64,000 nt of DNA from Clostridiales bacterium (GCA_015056325.1 SVGL01000008.1:62001-126000), one strand, 5' to 3'; counted from the stretch's first letter, positions 1 through 9,500 are shown. Notes: generated by a model from the letters alone, not told the origin. Translations and numbers: made by a program.

Positions 1-1
1 A

Positions 2-31
2 GAAAACAAGGCAGAGGATGAACGCGCATGA
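2..31 (+). CDS. possible 3' end of an upstream gene (partial)
   Basis: One frame is open from the left edge and stops at TGA 29-31, sharing ATGA with the start of the GtrA gene. Such an overlap is typical of translational coupling, so these bases probably encode the last nine residues (ENKAEDERA) of an upstream gene, perhaps a glycosyltransferase since GtrA genes often follow one. Too short to identify. Confidence 0.35.
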   Translation, partial: ENKAEDERA

Positions 32-483
32 AAGAGTTCTGGACCCTGCTGACCCGTTTCGACCTGAAGGGGCTTCTCGTGCGGCCGACAACCAATCCCA
101 TCCTCCAGTTTGTCCGATATATCTTTGTCGGGGGATTCGCCACCATTGTGGACTGGGGCGTCATGTACCTGCTGACCGACGCCCTCCATATCCACTATCT
201 GCTTTCATCCGCCTTCGCCTTCCTGGCTGGGCTGCTGACCAATTTCCTGCTGTCCAAATTGCTGGTGTTCAGTGCCAGCGGAAAGCGTTTCAGCGTCAGC
301 ATTGAGTTCCTCGGCTATGCCTTCATCGGCCTGATGGGTCTTGCCTTCACCGAGCTGATTCTTTACCTGATGACCTCCGTGATGGGCCTGCACTATATGC
401 TCTCCAAGATCGCAGCGACCTTCATCGTCCTGTTCTGGAACTACTTCGCCCGCAAGATCCTGCTGTACCGCGACAATCCATAA
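28..483 (+). CDS. GtrA-family membrane protein
   Basis: Integral membrane protein of 151 residues. Hydrophobic stretches at about 27-49, 56-77, 92-116 and 122-140 give the four-helix layout of the GtrA family, with the typical RYIFVGGFATIVDWG segment in the first helix and a basic WNYFARK end. GtrA proteins usually sit beside glycosyltransferases and are thought to help move lipid-linked sugars or decorate wall polymers; the substrate here is unknown. The start overlaps the stop of a frame entering from the left edge, and a strong hairpin follows directly, so this is probably the last gene of an operon. Confidence 0.85.
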   Translation: MKEFWTLLTRFDLKGLLVRPTTNPILQFVRYIFVGGFATIVDWGVMYLLTDALHIHYLLSSAFAFLAGLLTNFLLSKLLVFSASGKRFSVSIEFLGYAFIGLMGLAFTELILYLMTSVMGLHYMLSKIAATFIVLFWNYFARKILLYRDNP

Positions 484-485
484 TG

Positions 486-515
486 AAAGCCTCCTGCCGC
501 AGCAGGAGGCTTTTT
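486..515 (+). terminator. intrinsic terminator after the GtrA gene
   Basis: A 12-bp perfect stem (AAAGCCTCCTGC / GCAGGAGGCTTT) with a CGCA loop runs into five T. It lies 3 nt after the GtrA stop and can also serve the convergent phosphatase gene. Confidence 0.85.
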
Positions 516-522
516 CGTATAT

Positions 523-1206
523 TCATGCGCCGTAGAAGTTCTCCACCGTCATCCCTGTGATGTGCCGTGCGTCGTTCATCAGTTCAAAGCGGGGGGCAGC
601 CAGCTCGCCGGGACGGTCCGGGAAATCCACAATGGTGATGCCCGTATAGTCCGGGCCCATCGCCTGGCAGGCAAGGGGGAAGGGCAGATTGAACAGGTGG
701 GTCAGCATCACTGCGGTTTCTCCGCCATGACCGAAGGCTGCAATGGTACGCTTCGTATCACCCTGCACGCGATAGTACTGACCCTCCCGCACATAACCCA
801 GGCTGGCCAGCCATGCATCCGCGCCGGCAGCCACCTTGTCGCAGCAGTCCAGCAGGCGGTTACGGCGGAATCCCGGGTGCTCGCGCCACTTCATGTCCAT
901 GATGGGCTCGCCCCGGGCGATCATCTCATCCACGATGGTCCAGGGGTGGCCGTTCTCGTAGGGCTTGCCATCCACATCACCCCATTGGATCTCCCGCATG
1001 AAGTCGCAGCCTACGACCGGGAGGCCGATGAGGTTCCCCAGGTGCTGGGCGGTCTCGAAGGCGCGCCCGCAAGTGGAGGAGTATATTGCTGCAACGCCCT
1101 CGTCCTTGAGGCGCAGGGCGACGGCCTCCGCATGGCGGTGGCCCAGCTCGGTCAAGCAGTCCTTTTCGTAATTCGGGTGGCCGTGGCGGACAAAGATGAT
1201 GCGCAT
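523..1206 (-). CDS. histidine phosphatase family protein
   Basis: Phosphoglycerate-mutase-like phosphatase of 227 residues. The catalytic RHG motif is at residues 7-9 (IIFVRHGHP) and the second active-site histidine lies in AFGHGGETAV near the C-terminal third; the family moves a phosphate through a phosphohistidine. The substrate cannot be told from sequence. The reading frame is open further upstream, but ATG at 1206 is chosen because an AGGAGG site sits 7-8 nt before it and the RHG motif then falls at the normal position. Transcribed divergently from the C11 peptidase gene from a promoter near 1238-1266. Confidence 0.85.
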   Translation of the reverse strand: MRIIFVRHGHPNYEKDCLTELGHRHAEAVALRLKDEGVAAIYSSTCGRAFETAQHLGNLIGLPVVGCDFMREIQWGDVDGKPYENGHPWTIVDEMIARGEPIMDMKWREHPGFRRNRLLDCCDKVAAGADAWLASLGYVREGQYYRVQGDTKRTIAAFGHGGETAVMLTHLFNLPFPLACQAMGPDYTGITIVDFPDRPGELAAPRFELMNDARHITGMTVENFYGA

Positions 1207-1237
1207 GTCGGGGCCTCCTGTCGTTTGTCTTTGCACC

Positions 1238-1266
1238 ATGATAGCACATTTTCCGCCCTGCTGCAA
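1238..1266 (-). promoter_or_regulatory. sigma-A-type promoter of the histidine phosphatase
   Basis: On the minus strand TTGCAG (1261-1266), 17 nt, TATCAT (1238-1243), about 32 nt before the start codon. Confidence 0.5.
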
Positions 1267-1279
1267 GCCAATGCGCCCC

Positions 1280-1308
1280 TTGCACAGCAACCCAAGGCGC
1301 TGTATAAT
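1280..1308 (+). promoter_or_regulatory. sigma-A-type promoter of the C11 peptidase run
   Basis: TTGCAC (1280-1285), 17 nt, TATAAT (1303-1308), 36 nt before the ATG at 1344. It lies back to back with the phosphatase promoter. Confidence 0.65.
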
Positions 1309-1343
1309 GTTGTCAAACATCCCGCAGAAAGGAACCTCCCGCC

Positions 1344-4300
1344 ATGCGAAAGCTGCTTCTGACCGTTGCCGCACTGCTGCTCCTGTGCCTGCCCGTACAA
1401 GCGGAGCAGCCCCGGCTGACGCTGATGATCTACATGACCGGCAGCAACCTGGAATCCGAGTACTTTGCCGCCACCAGCGACATCCAGGAGATGGTCGCGG
1501 CCCGGTACAATCAGCAGCAGATCAACGTGCTGATCATGACCGGCGGCTCGGAAAAATGGTGGACGCCCGGCGTCAGCGCGGACAGGCTGTCCATCCACCG
1601 GCTCTCCCGCGCCAACCTCGTGCTGGAGAAGGACTATCCCCTGGCCAGCATGGCCTCCCCCAATCCGCTGACCGCTCTGCTGGATTACGGCTACACCACC
1701 TATCCTGCGGACAAGTATGCCCTGATCATCTGGGATCACGGCAGCGGCCCGGTGAACGGCGTGTGCATGGATACCCTCTTTGCCGGGGACATGCTGCTGC
1801 CTTCCGAGCTGGACGCTGCCCTGTCCGCCAGCCCCTTTGGCGAAGGGAACAAGCTGGAGTGGATCGGTTTTGACGCCTGCCTGATGGCCAACGCGGAAAC
1901 CGCCTGCCTTCTGGCGCCCTACGCCAGGTACATGATCGCCTCCCAGGAGACCGAGCCCGGCCGGGGCTGGGACTACGCCTTCCTCAAGGGCGCGGAGCAG
2001 GATGTCACCGGCGCTGATACCGGCCGGCGAATCATCGACCTGTACTTCCAGTCCGCCATGACTCACACCCCGGGCAACAACATCACCCTGTCCCTGCTGG
2101 ACCTGGAGAAGGCCGCTGCCATCCGCGAGACCTCCGACGCCCTCTTCACCGCCCTGAACATGCAGCTGACGGCGGACAACTTCTCCGCCCTGGCGGTGGA
2201 ACGTCAGAATGCCCAGGGCGTTGGCCGCGCCGCCCAGAATGAATCCGACTACGACCTGGTGGATCTCAGCAGCCTGGCCAGCCACTATGCCGACTTCGTT
2301 CCCCAGGAGAGTCAGACCCTCGCCGCTGCCCTGGCGGACGCAGTGCTCTACAGCCGCTCCAACATCGAGGGGCTGAACGGCCTGTCCATCTACCACCCCT
2401 TCTACAACAAGGCCTCCTACCAGCAGAAGTGGCGGCAAGATTACCGCAGCGCGGCCCTGTCCCCCGGCTATCTGAAATACCTGGACACCTACAGCGGCAT
2501 CTGGCTGGGCGAGCAGCTCACCTCCTGGAAGGGCCTGGAGCCCACCGCATCCGTCCATCCTGACGGGCAGAGCCAGACCATTCAATTGCAGCTGACCGCC
2601 TCCCAGGCGGAAAACTTTGCCTCGGCGGAGCTGCTGGTGTTCTCCGCCAGCCAGGACTACGGCTATGGCTTCCTCTACCGCGAGGCCCTCAATCCCCCGG
2701 ATGAGAACGGGCTGCTGTCCATTTCCTACGCTGGCCAGCAGCTGGTGCACACCGATGCTGCGGATACGCCCCTCAACACCGGCCTCAGCTACTATCTGCG
2801 GGACGGGAAGATCGTCCTGGCCGGCACGCTGAGCCGCTACCGCGAGGGCGTATTCGAGGACAAGCCGATGTTTGCTTACCTCAGCCCCGCCGATGAAGAG
2901 GGCCATCTGCAGTACCTGTACATGGACGAGCTGGTGGATGGCTACCTCAACAGCCGCCACGGCGTGCAGCTGGAAGACTGGGAGAGCTTCGATGTGCTGT
3001 ACAACAACCGCGTCCCCACCTACGACGCGGACGGCGCTGTCCTGCCCTTCGACGAATGGCAGGACAGCGGCTGGATCCTGCAGATGCCCATCGACCTGCG
3101 GGCCGGGATGCACTTCCGCTTCTCCCGCCAGCAGGCCAGCAACGATGACCTGGCTGCCATGCTGCAGATCCGCGACACCCAGGGCAACCTCCACATGACG
3201 CCGCTGATCCCCCTGACCCATCTGCTGTCCACGGAACTGGATGTGCCCCGGCAGGTGCTGCTGGACGATGCGTGCTGCACCCTCACCCTGACAGGGGCAG
3301 AGGTCATCCCCTCCGCGCTGGATCCGGTGATCAAGCTGCGGGTGGAGCTGCACAACAAAGCAAGCGAGCCCCTTGATCTTCACCTGGGCTACATGCAGGT
3401 CAACCAGACTGTTCCCCTGGCCACACCCAGCATTGACCTGCCCTACGACGGCGTCCCCAGCGGTGAAACCGCCCAGGCCGTCATCACCATCCCCCTGGAG
3501 GGCATTGCCCAGGCCCGCGCCGCCACGGTGGAGCAGCTGATTCTCTACGGCACCACCCGCCAGGGCGACTGGTCATCCGACTCGGTGCCCATCGCCACCA
3601 CTGCACTTGCGCTGGACTATGATTTCAGCGGCATTCCCCTGGCCGATGAAGCAGCCCCCCTGGCCGTCTGTCAGGATGACGCGCTGACCATTGAGCTGCT
3701 TGGGCTGACCGTGGGCGCATCCTACGACAGCAACGCGCTGGAAGCCAGCATCCGCGTCACCAACCATACCGACGATCCGCTGGAGCTGAACCTCTCCGAC
3801 TGCCGCATCAACACCTTCAAGCCCTACAGCCAGGGCTGCAGCCTGAACCTGCCCGCCGGCGCTACGGCGCTGGGGAACGTCCGCTTCACCAACAGCAACA
3901 GCCTTGGCCTCTTCGGCTACAACGAGCGCAGCTTCTCCCAGGACATGCTCAGCGATCTGCAGATCACCGCAATCGAATCCCTCTCCACCTGGTGGAATGT
4001 CACCCGCGGAGGCGACGTCTCCACTGCCGCTTTCCGCTTTGACCTGGCCGAGCCCTTCCCCTATGCCGAGCACCGCGCCACCCCCATGGGGCAGCCCATG
4101 GAGACTGTCACACTCTACGAGGGCGAAGACTTCTCCATCCGCCTGGCCGGCGTCGCCACCAGCTATGAGGTCAATATCGGCCTGCTGCTGGAAAACCGCA
4201 CCGACGCGCCCCTGACCCTTGACTGGGACGGCTGCGCCGTCAACGGCGTTACGGACCACTTTGTCTGGGGCTGCAGCACCATCCCCGCCAACACCATCGT

Positions 4301-5210
4301 GCTGGATCACCTCTCCCTGGGCGCTGCGGAAGGCACGACCCTGCCGGATGATCTGCAGACCATCGCCCTGACCTGCACCGTCTCCAATGCTGACGGCACA
4401 GCGCTCTTCCGGGATGCCTACCGGATTGACGTGTGCGCTCCTGCCATCGCCCCGGGCCTGTTCTACCCCGATCAGCTGCACGCAGAAATCCTGGAACACA
4501 AAGAGGATCTGTACGCCCCCTTCCTCGCCGACAGCCTGAGCCTCCCGGAGAATCCGGAGCAGTACCGCGTGCGCATTGCTGCCACGCCCCTCTCCCCCGC
4601 CGTCAGCGCAGAAGCAACGCTCCTCATCCAGTATGAGGACTACTACATCCCCGTCGTACGCGGCATCGGGCTGACCCAGCAGGCAGACGGCTCCTGGAGC
4701 GGCGAATACAGCGGCCTGTACATTGGCTGGCCTGATCATCCGGCGGAGTTCTGGTACGCCAAGGAAACTGCCTCCCAGGGCAGCCTGACCCGCTGGGCTC
4801 TGGGGCAGCTGGTGTGCCTGAACTTCGATCACGACATGTTCAACTGCACTGATGCGGTAGTCACCTGGGATACCGAAGGCGGTGCCACCATCGATTTTGC
4901 CTCCATGCCCCACGAAACCGCCTTCCCCGAGTCCTACGCCGCATACGGCTTCAGCAGCCGAGCCCCCGTCTTCATCCCTGAGCATGATGCCCAAGGCCGT
5001 CTGCCCGCCTTCCGCGAGATGCCCCAGGCAAACGCCGCCTGGGAATGCAGCGTCGCAGGCCTGGAGCTGCCGCTGCATTTTGCCCTGTATCCTGCGGCGC
5101 ATTACCCCGGCGAGCTGTACGTCCTGTACTCCTTCACCCTGGAGGACGGCAGCAGCTATTCCACCGAACCGGCGCCGTATGCGCAAGCTGCCCTCCCGGT
5201 AAAAAACTGA
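1344..5210 (+). CDS. large secreted clostripain-family (C11) cysteine peptidase
   Basis: Secreted peptidase of 1288 residues. Residues 1-20 are a signal peptide (cleavage after VQA). The C11 catalytic domain follows: LTLMIYMTGSNLES near 26, the catalytic His132 in IIWDHGSGP and Cys179 in GFDACLMANAE, almost the numbering known for the clostripain-like enzyme PmC11 (His133/Cys179). C11 enzymes cleave after Arg or Lys and mature autocatalytically. After about residue 400 come a domain shared with the peptidase at 6069 and at least three beta-sandwich-like repeats of about 110 residues (near 640-740, 770-880 and 920-1030), each with an N-x-T/D-x-x-L-x-L core. No sortase motif or C-terminal anchor helix is visible. 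It heads a run of secreted proteins. Confidence 0.85.
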   Translation: MRKLLLTVAALLLLCLPVQAEQPRLTLMIYMTGSNLESEYFAATSDIQEMVAARYNQQQINVLIMTGGSEKWWTPGVSADRLSIHRLSRANLVLEKDYPLASMASPNPLTALLDYGYTTYPADKYALIIWDHGSGPVNGVCMDTLFAGDMLLPSELDAALSASPFGEGNKLEWIGFDACLMANAETACLLAPYARYMIASQETEPGRGWDYAFLKGAEQDVTGADTGRRIIDLYFQSAMTHTPGNNITLSLLDLEKAAAIRETSDALFTALNMQLTADNFSALAVERQNAQGVGRAAQNESDYDLVDLSSLASHYADFVPQESQTLAAALADAVLYSRSNIEGLNGLSIYHPFYNKASYQQKWRQDYRSAALSPGYLKYLDTYSGIWLGEQLTSWKGLEPTASVHPDGQSQTIQLQLTASQAENFASAELLVFSASQDYGYGFLYREALNPPDENGLLSISYAGQQLVHTDAADTPLNTGLSYYLRDGKIVLAGTLSRYREGVFEDKPMFAYLSPADEEGHLQYLYMDELVDGYLNSRHGVQLEDWESFDVLYNNRVPTYDADGAVLPFDEWQDSGWILQMPIDLRAGMHFRFSRQQASNDDLAAMLQIRDTQGNLHMTPLIPLTHLLSTELDVPRQVLLDDACCTLTLTGAEVIPSALDPVIKLRVELHNKASEPLDLHLGYMQVNQTVPLATPSIDLPYDGVPSGETAQAVITIPLEGIAQARAATVEQLILYGTTRQGDWSSDSVPIATTALALDYDFSGIPLADEAAPLAVCQDDALTIELLGLTVGASYDSNALEASIRVTNHTDDPLELNLSDCRINTFKPYSQGCSLNLPAGATALGNVRFTNSNSLGLFGYNERSFSQDMLSDLQITAIESLSTWWNVTRGGDVSTAAFRFDLAEPFPYAEHRATPMGQPMETVTLYEGEDFSIRLAGVATSYEVNIGLLLENRTDAPLTLDWDGCAVNGVTDHFVWGCSTIPANTIVLDHLSLGAAEGTTLPDDLQTIALTCTVSNADGTALFRDAYRIDVCAPAIAPGLFYPDQLHAEILEHKEDLYAPFLADSLSLPENPEQYRVRIAATPLSPAVSAEATLLIQYEDYYIPVVRGIGLTQQADGSWSGEYSGLYIGWPDHPAEFWYAKETASQGSLTRWALGQLVCLNFDHDMFNCTDAVVTWDTEGGATIDFASMPHETAFPESYAAYGFSSRAPVFIPEHDAQGRLPAFREMPQANAAWECSVAGLELPLHFALYPAAHYPGELYVLYSFTLEDGSSYSTEPAPYAQAALPVKN

Positions 5211-5229
5211 TTTTGTACAGCCGTTTATA

Positions 5230-5257
5230 TTGACAACGCTTGCCAGTTGGGTATAAT
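5230..5257 (+). promoter_or_regulatory. sigma-A-type promoter of the 221-residue secreted protein
   Basis: TTGACA (5230-5235), 16 nt, TATAAT (5252-5257), 64 nt before the start. It makes the downstream secreted genes a separate transcription unit. Confidence 0.7.
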
Positions 5258-5320
5258 GAAGTTAAGCGTGCCTGGCACTTTTGCTGGCACAGATCCGTAC
5301 AAAAAGAAAGGAAGACTATT

Positions 5321-5986
5321 ATGAAGAAGATCATTTCTCTGCTGCTTGCGGCCCTGCTGTGCTTCGGCTGCTTCTCCGCTCTGGCGGAAGATATTGACCT
5401 GACCGGCGTGGAAGCGAATGCTCCCGCTGCCAAGATTGCCGAAAAGCCCGCCCTGGACCTGCGTGATGCTGCCATGGCCGGCGCCGCTACCACCGATGTG
5501 GTCGAGGTGACTGACGCCTATGTCAGCGTGACCGCCAACAACGTGACCATCCGCTTCGACAAGCAGAAGGCCGGCGGCGGCTACATGGTTCTGACCAAGG
5601 ACCTGATGGCCTCCCTCACCGACTACCTGCGCTATGACGATCCCTACTCCGTGCAGGACATCCTGCTCAGCAACGACATCAACATGCTGATCATGGACGA
5701 GTTCACCAAGGGCATCTACTATGTGTACTTCCTGGAGGCGGACGGTCTGAGCGCCCTGGTTGGCGACTTCAGCAGCCTTAGCTCCCGCAACCAGACCACC
5801 GTCGCCCAGAAGCTGGCCAGCTCCTCCACCATCGTGACCTACAACAACATCTCCTGGATCTCCACCGGCTCCATCTTCGCCACCATCGTGAATGGTCAGT
5901 ATGTCTGCGTTGAGATCGACTCCGATGTTTCCCCCGCCGATGTTCCCTACTTCCTCGGCGCGCTGTCCGTCACCGCTGCCCGCTGA
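5321..5986 (+). CDS. secreted protein of unknown function
   Basis: A 221-residue protein with a clear signal peptide (MKKIISLLLAALLCFGCFSALAE) and a soluble remainder rich in Val, Asp and Thr, with the look of a beta-rich domain. No family recognised. ATG at 5321 is preferred over upstream in-frame starts because AAAGGAAG lies 8-10 nt before it and the signal peptide then begins at residue 1. It stands between two C11 peptidase genes, so a propeptide-like inhibitor, chaperone or substrate role is possible, but nothing in the sequence proves one. Confidence 0.7.
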   Translation: MKKIISLLLAALLCFGCFSALAEDIDLTGVEANAPAAKIAEKPALDLRDAAMAGAATTDVVEVTDAYVSVTANNVTIRFDKQKAGGGYMVLTKDLMASLTDYLRYDDPYSVQDILLSNDINMLIMDEFTKGIYYVYFLEADGLSALVGDFSSLSSRNQTTVAQKLASSSTIVTYNNISWISTGSIFATIVNGQYVCVEIDSDVSPADVPYFLGALSVTAAR

Positions 5987-6004
5987 TTGAGTCTGAAACC
6001 ACTT

Positions 6005-6044
6005 GCGCACCAGTCCGCCTTCCTGCGGGTTGGTGCGCCTTTAC
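6005..6044 (+). terminator. intergenic hairpin, partial terminator or attenuator
   Basis: GCGCACCA (6005-6012) pairs with TGGTGCGC (6031-6038), with an inner CCGC/GCGG stem, followed by the weak T-rich stretch CTTTACT. It lies between the two secreted genes and may lower read-through into the second C11 gene. Confidence 0.5.
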
Positions 6045-6068
6045 TCATTACACCAAGGAGGATAACCT

Positions 6069-8372
6069 ATGAACCGCAGCTTCAAGCGGATCCTGGCGAT
6101 GATCCTGGCAGCCATTCTGCTGTGCTCCGTCTTCACCATCGCCCAGGCCGCCCCCGAAAAGAAGAAAATCACCGTGATGCTCTACATGTGCGGCACCGAC
6201 CTGGAAAGCAACAACGGCCAGGCCACCCGCGACCTGGGCAGCATTCTGAATTCCCGTTACAACACCGATGAAATCAACGTGATCGCCCTGGCTGGCGGCA
6301 CCTTCTCCTGGAAGAGCGGCTACTCCTCCGATGCGCTGACCGTCCTGAACGTCAGCGGCCGCCGTCCCCAGGTGGTGACCACCCTGCCCCTCAGCTCCAT
6401 GGGCGACCCCGCCACCCTCTCCACCTTCATCGACTACTGCCACGCCAACTACCCGGCTGAGCAGTATGTGCTGAATCTGTGGGATCACGGCGGCGGCCCC
6501 GTCCGTCAGCTGTGTATCGACCAGCTCTTCAAGAGCGACGGCCTGACCACCACCGAGCTGGTCACAGCCCTGGACAACAGCGTCTTCAAGAAGAACCCCG
6601 TCGACCTGCTGCTGATGCATGCCTGTCTGATGTCTTCTGCAGAGATCAGCTATGCCGTGGCCCCCTATGCCAAGTACATGGTGGCCTCCGAGGACTCCTT
6701 CTTCGGCTTCACCTACGACTGGCTCTCCGGCGCCGAGAGTACGGACATCATTTCCTCCGCCAAGAAGCTGGTGGATTCCACCTTCCAGAGCAACGGCGAT
6801 ACCATCGCCCGCCAGAATGAGTCGGAGAAGAACTCCATCGCCCTGATCGACCTGAGCAAGATTCAGGCGCTGGTCAAGACCATGGACGCCTACTTCCCCC
6901 TGGTGGAATCCAAGCTGAGCATCGCCTCCTTCTCCCGCATGTCCGCCCAGCGCCGCGATTCTGCCTCCTTCGGCACCACCGAGAGCGGCGGCTTCAAGGG
7001 CTATGACCTGGTAGACCTGGGCGACCTGGTCAGCAAGACCCAGGAGGCGGCCCCCAAGGAGGCCAAGGCCGTCCTGACCGCCCTGGAGGAAGCCGTCATC
7101 TACTGCCGCGCCGGCAACGAAGGCTGCACCGGCCTGACCGTGTACCATCCCTTCGCCAACAAGAACTACCTGGAGGAGTTCATTGCCGTGTACAACGAGC
7201 TGGATTTCTCCGCCGGCTACACCGACTACATGCACCGCTTTGCCTCCCTGCTGACCAGCACCCCCCTGGCCAAGTGGACCGACCTGCGCACCGACCGCAT
7301 GAGTGCCGAGAAGGCCATCCGAACCCTCTTCACCATGGGGCTGACCCAGGAGCAGGCCGAGCACTACGGCGATTCCCGCTTTGAGGCCCTCCTCCAGCAC
7401 GAGGACGGCACCTACACCCTGGCCTACGTCACCAACAAGACCGCCCTGGAGGACGGCGCCCTGACCGGCGAGTTCGGCGGCATTGCCCTCTACGCCGTGG
7501 ATCAGAACGGCAGCGCCCTCACCCCCGCCATTGACTACTCCGTCACCGAGAACGGCCTGTACGTCATCCCCTGCGAGCTGACCAAGAAGGGCGAGGAAGG
7601 CGTAGCGGACTACACCGCCCAGGCGCTGGTGTACTGTGCCTACGACGCTGCTACCGGCAAGCTGCAGCCCGGCCGCGTGTACCTCTGGAACGAGGCCATG
7701 AACGCCTACAACGGCTCCGTGGCGCTGAGCTTCGAGGAGTACGACGCCGTGAAGCTGACCGTGGAGCACCGCCAGGAGAAGCGCAATGCGGAAGGCACGC
7801 TGCTGCCCTTTGAGCAGTGGGACGTCGTCCGCAGCGAGAGCTGGGAAAGCGCCATCGACGATACCTGGACCTTCCAGATGCTGGAGGATACCATCGATAC
7901 CGCCAAGCTCTTCGCCACCTTCCAGATTGCCGACAGCCAGAACAACCTCTACAACAGCGAGCTGCTGGGCGTCAAGGTGCAGCTTGCCGAGGGCGACGTG
8001 ACCCGCGTCACCTACGATGACAAGCTGTTCGTCCTGGACAAGTGTGCGGTGACCATCAACGCAGGCCAGCTGCTGCTGACCGTCAACCTGCAGAACAATA
8101 CCGAGCTGGAAACCGTGTACGAGCTGGGCGACGTTGTCCTCAACGGCACGGCGGTGGACGCTTCCGCGACCATCTATGGCTCTGGCGACAACTGGGGCCT
8201 GCTCCAGGGCGAAACGCAGTACGCCATGGTACCCGTCTCCCTGGCCAGCCTGACCGACCCCGTGCTGACCAGCATCACCTTCAACCTGAACTGCCTGGAT
8301 GCTGCTACCAACGAGTCCAAGGGCGTCGTGCCGGTGGAAATCCTGCTGCATTGTGATCTGAGCGCGCAGTAA
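6069..8372 (+). CDS. secreted clostripain-family (C11) cysteine peptidase
   Basis: Paralogue of the peptidase at 1344, 767 residues. Signal peptide to about residue 28 (TIAQAA), then the C11 domain with ITVMLYMCGTDLES, His140 in NLWDHGGGP and Cys186 in LMHACLMSSAE, the expected catalytic dyad. Residues from about 400 to 640 match the middle domain of the larger paralogue (compare LPFEQWD here with LPFDEWQD there), and one beta-sandwich repeat (about 650-760) closes the protein instead of three. An AAGGAGG site lies before the ATG. Likely an extracellular Arg/Lys-specific protease; activation and targets are unknown. Confidence 0.85.
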   Translation: MNRSFKRILAMILAAILLCSVFTIAQAAPEKKKITVMLYMCGTDLESNNGQATRDLGSILNSRYNTDEINVIALAGGTFSWKSGYSSDALTVLNVSGRRPQVVTTLPLSSMGDPATLSTFIDYCHANYPAEQYVLNLWDHGGGPVRQLCIDQLFKSDGLTTTELVTALDNSVFKKNPVDLLLMHACLMSSAEISYAVAPYAKYMVASEDSFFGFTYDWLSGAESTDIISSAKKLVDSTFQSNGDTIARQNESEKNSIALIDLSKIQALVKTMDAYFPLVESKLSIASFSRMSAQRRDSASFGTTESGGFKGYDLVDLGDLVSKTQEAAPKEAKAVLTALEEAVIYCRAGNEGCTGLTVYHPFANKNYLEEFIAVYNELDFSAGYTDYMHRFASLLTSTPLAKWTDLRTDRMSAEKAIRTLFTMGLTQEQAEHYGDSRFEALLQHEDGTYTLAYVTNKTALEDGALTGEFGGIALYAVDQNGSALTPAIDYSVTENGLYVIPCELTKKGEEGVADYTAQALVYCAYDAATGKLQPGRVYLWNEAMNAYNGSVALSFEEYDAVKLTVEHRQEKRNAEGTLLPFEQWDVVRSESWESAIDDTWTFQMLEDTIDTAKLFATFQIADSQNNLYNSELLGVKVQLAEGDVTRVTYDDKLFVLDKCAVTINAGQLLLTVNLQNNTELETVYELGDVVLNGTAVDASATIYGSGDNWGLLQGETQYAMVPVSLASLTDPVLTSITFNLNCLDAATNESKGVVPVEILLHCDLSAQ

Positions 8373-8399
8373 TGTAAGCTGCGGCAGAAGGAATATCAG

Positions 8400-9497
8400 G
8401 TGAAAAGACTCTTATTGCTGCTCCTGGCTGCGGCATTGCTTCTGGGCAGTGCCGCAGCGGAGCCTCACATGCTCCTTGATGACCACTGGATGCGTCTGTG
8501 GGTGATGGAGTATACCCTGTCTGACGGGCAGATCAGCCTCCGCCTCCATGGCGAGAACACGGAGGTATGGGATCGGGAGATCCTGCTGTTTGCGCCCATG
8601 ATGAACGGCCAGCCTGCCGCCTTCCGGCACGGATGGCCATCGGAGGAAATCTTGATTCCCGCCCTGTCAGAAGCAGACGCAGAAATCACCCTGTACGCAG
8701 ACGATCCCGCCCTTTGGCCGGAAAGCATCTCCTTCCGCGTCATTGAGGCAGGCGAGATCACGGGCGAGGTGCAGATGTCCTTCCAGGACGGGAAGGCCGA
8801 GGTCCAGCCCGCCAGCTTCCTCTGGCAGGAGACGGAGCCTCCGCTGATTACAAAGGAGGTCATGACCCCCGACGGGAGAACGCCAATCCGCCTGCAGGAT
8901 GCCCTCACTCCTGAAGAAATGGAGAAGCTGGACTACGGCCAGCTGGTCGTATGCCTGCGCCGCGAGGCAGATGGCCAGGAACAGCTCATCCCCTTCGCCA
9001 CCATCCGGGCGGAAGCAGCGGCAGACGGCGCCATCAGCGCCTCCTACAGCGGCAACGCCGTGGTGTGCACCGCCGTCCCGGATTTCCCGCTGCTGATCAC
9101 GGAGGAGCACCGCTATGGTCAGGCCTACCATGTCCGTGACCTGACATTTTCGGGGCCGTTCATCTTCTATGCTTCGCTGCTGCTGTCGCTGACGGATGTG
9201 TACGGCCTGGTTCAGGTCAACCAGTTTGAGCTGGAATCCTTTGATACAGGCCCCCTGCACGAGAATCTGCCCCTGGCGCTCTTCGACACGCTGCGCCTGT
9301 CCCGACCGGTGTACCAGGCCCAGGACGCTTCCTTCGCGCAGGTTGACGCCATCAGCCACAACCTGTCCTTGACGGAGCCTCTGTCCTTCAGCATCGTTCC
9401 GGCTGATTCACTGGGCGAGGTCGTGGCCTACTTCGAGTACTTCTTCCATGACTATACCGACGTCATCCATCCCCTGTTTCCCATACAAACCCACTGA
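8400..9497 (+). CDS. secreted protein related to the C-terminal parts of the C11 peptidases
   Basis: A 365-residue protein starting at GTG with AAGGAA upstream. Signal peptide MKRLLLLLLAAALLLGSAAA. The N-terminal part (LLDDHWMRLWVMEYTLSDG onward) resembles the beta-sandwich repeat of the two C11 proteins, and residues near 175-230 resemble the tail of the 1288-residue peptidase in layout (a YEQL/YRVR-type start, then GxxSxSYSG). It has no catalytic domain. It lies 28 nt after the second C11 gene and is likely co-transcribed. It may be an accessory or adhesion subunit; function not proven. Confidence 0.65.
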   Translation: MKRLLLLLLAAALLLGSAAAEPHMLLDDHWMRLWVMEYTLSDGQISLRLHGENTEVWDREILLFAPMMNGQPAAFRHGWPSEEILIPALSEADAEITLYADDPALWPESISFRVIEAGEITGEVQMSFQDGKAEVQPASFLWQETEPPLITKEVMTPDGRTPIRLQDALTPEEMEKLDYGQLVVCLRREADGQEQLIPFATIRAEAAADGAISASYSGNAVVCTAVPDFPLLITEEHRYGQAYHVRDLTFSGPFIFYASLLLSLTDVYGLVQVNQFELESFDTGPLHENLPLALFDTLRLSRPVYQAQDASFAQVDAISHNLSLTEPLSFSIVPADSLGEVVAYFEYFFHDYTDVIHPLFPIQTH

Positions 9498-9500
9498 ACA

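Noticed and set aside
1152-3383. Long minus-strand frame of 743 codons opposite the C11 peptidase
   Set aside because: A GC-rich shadow: low-complexity Gly/Val/Gln/His text, no ribosome site, and the opposite strand encodes a clear peptidase. The same applies to 3573-5186, 6048-8351, 13995-16109, 16284-18203, 39440-41833 and 56546-59068 on the minus strand.
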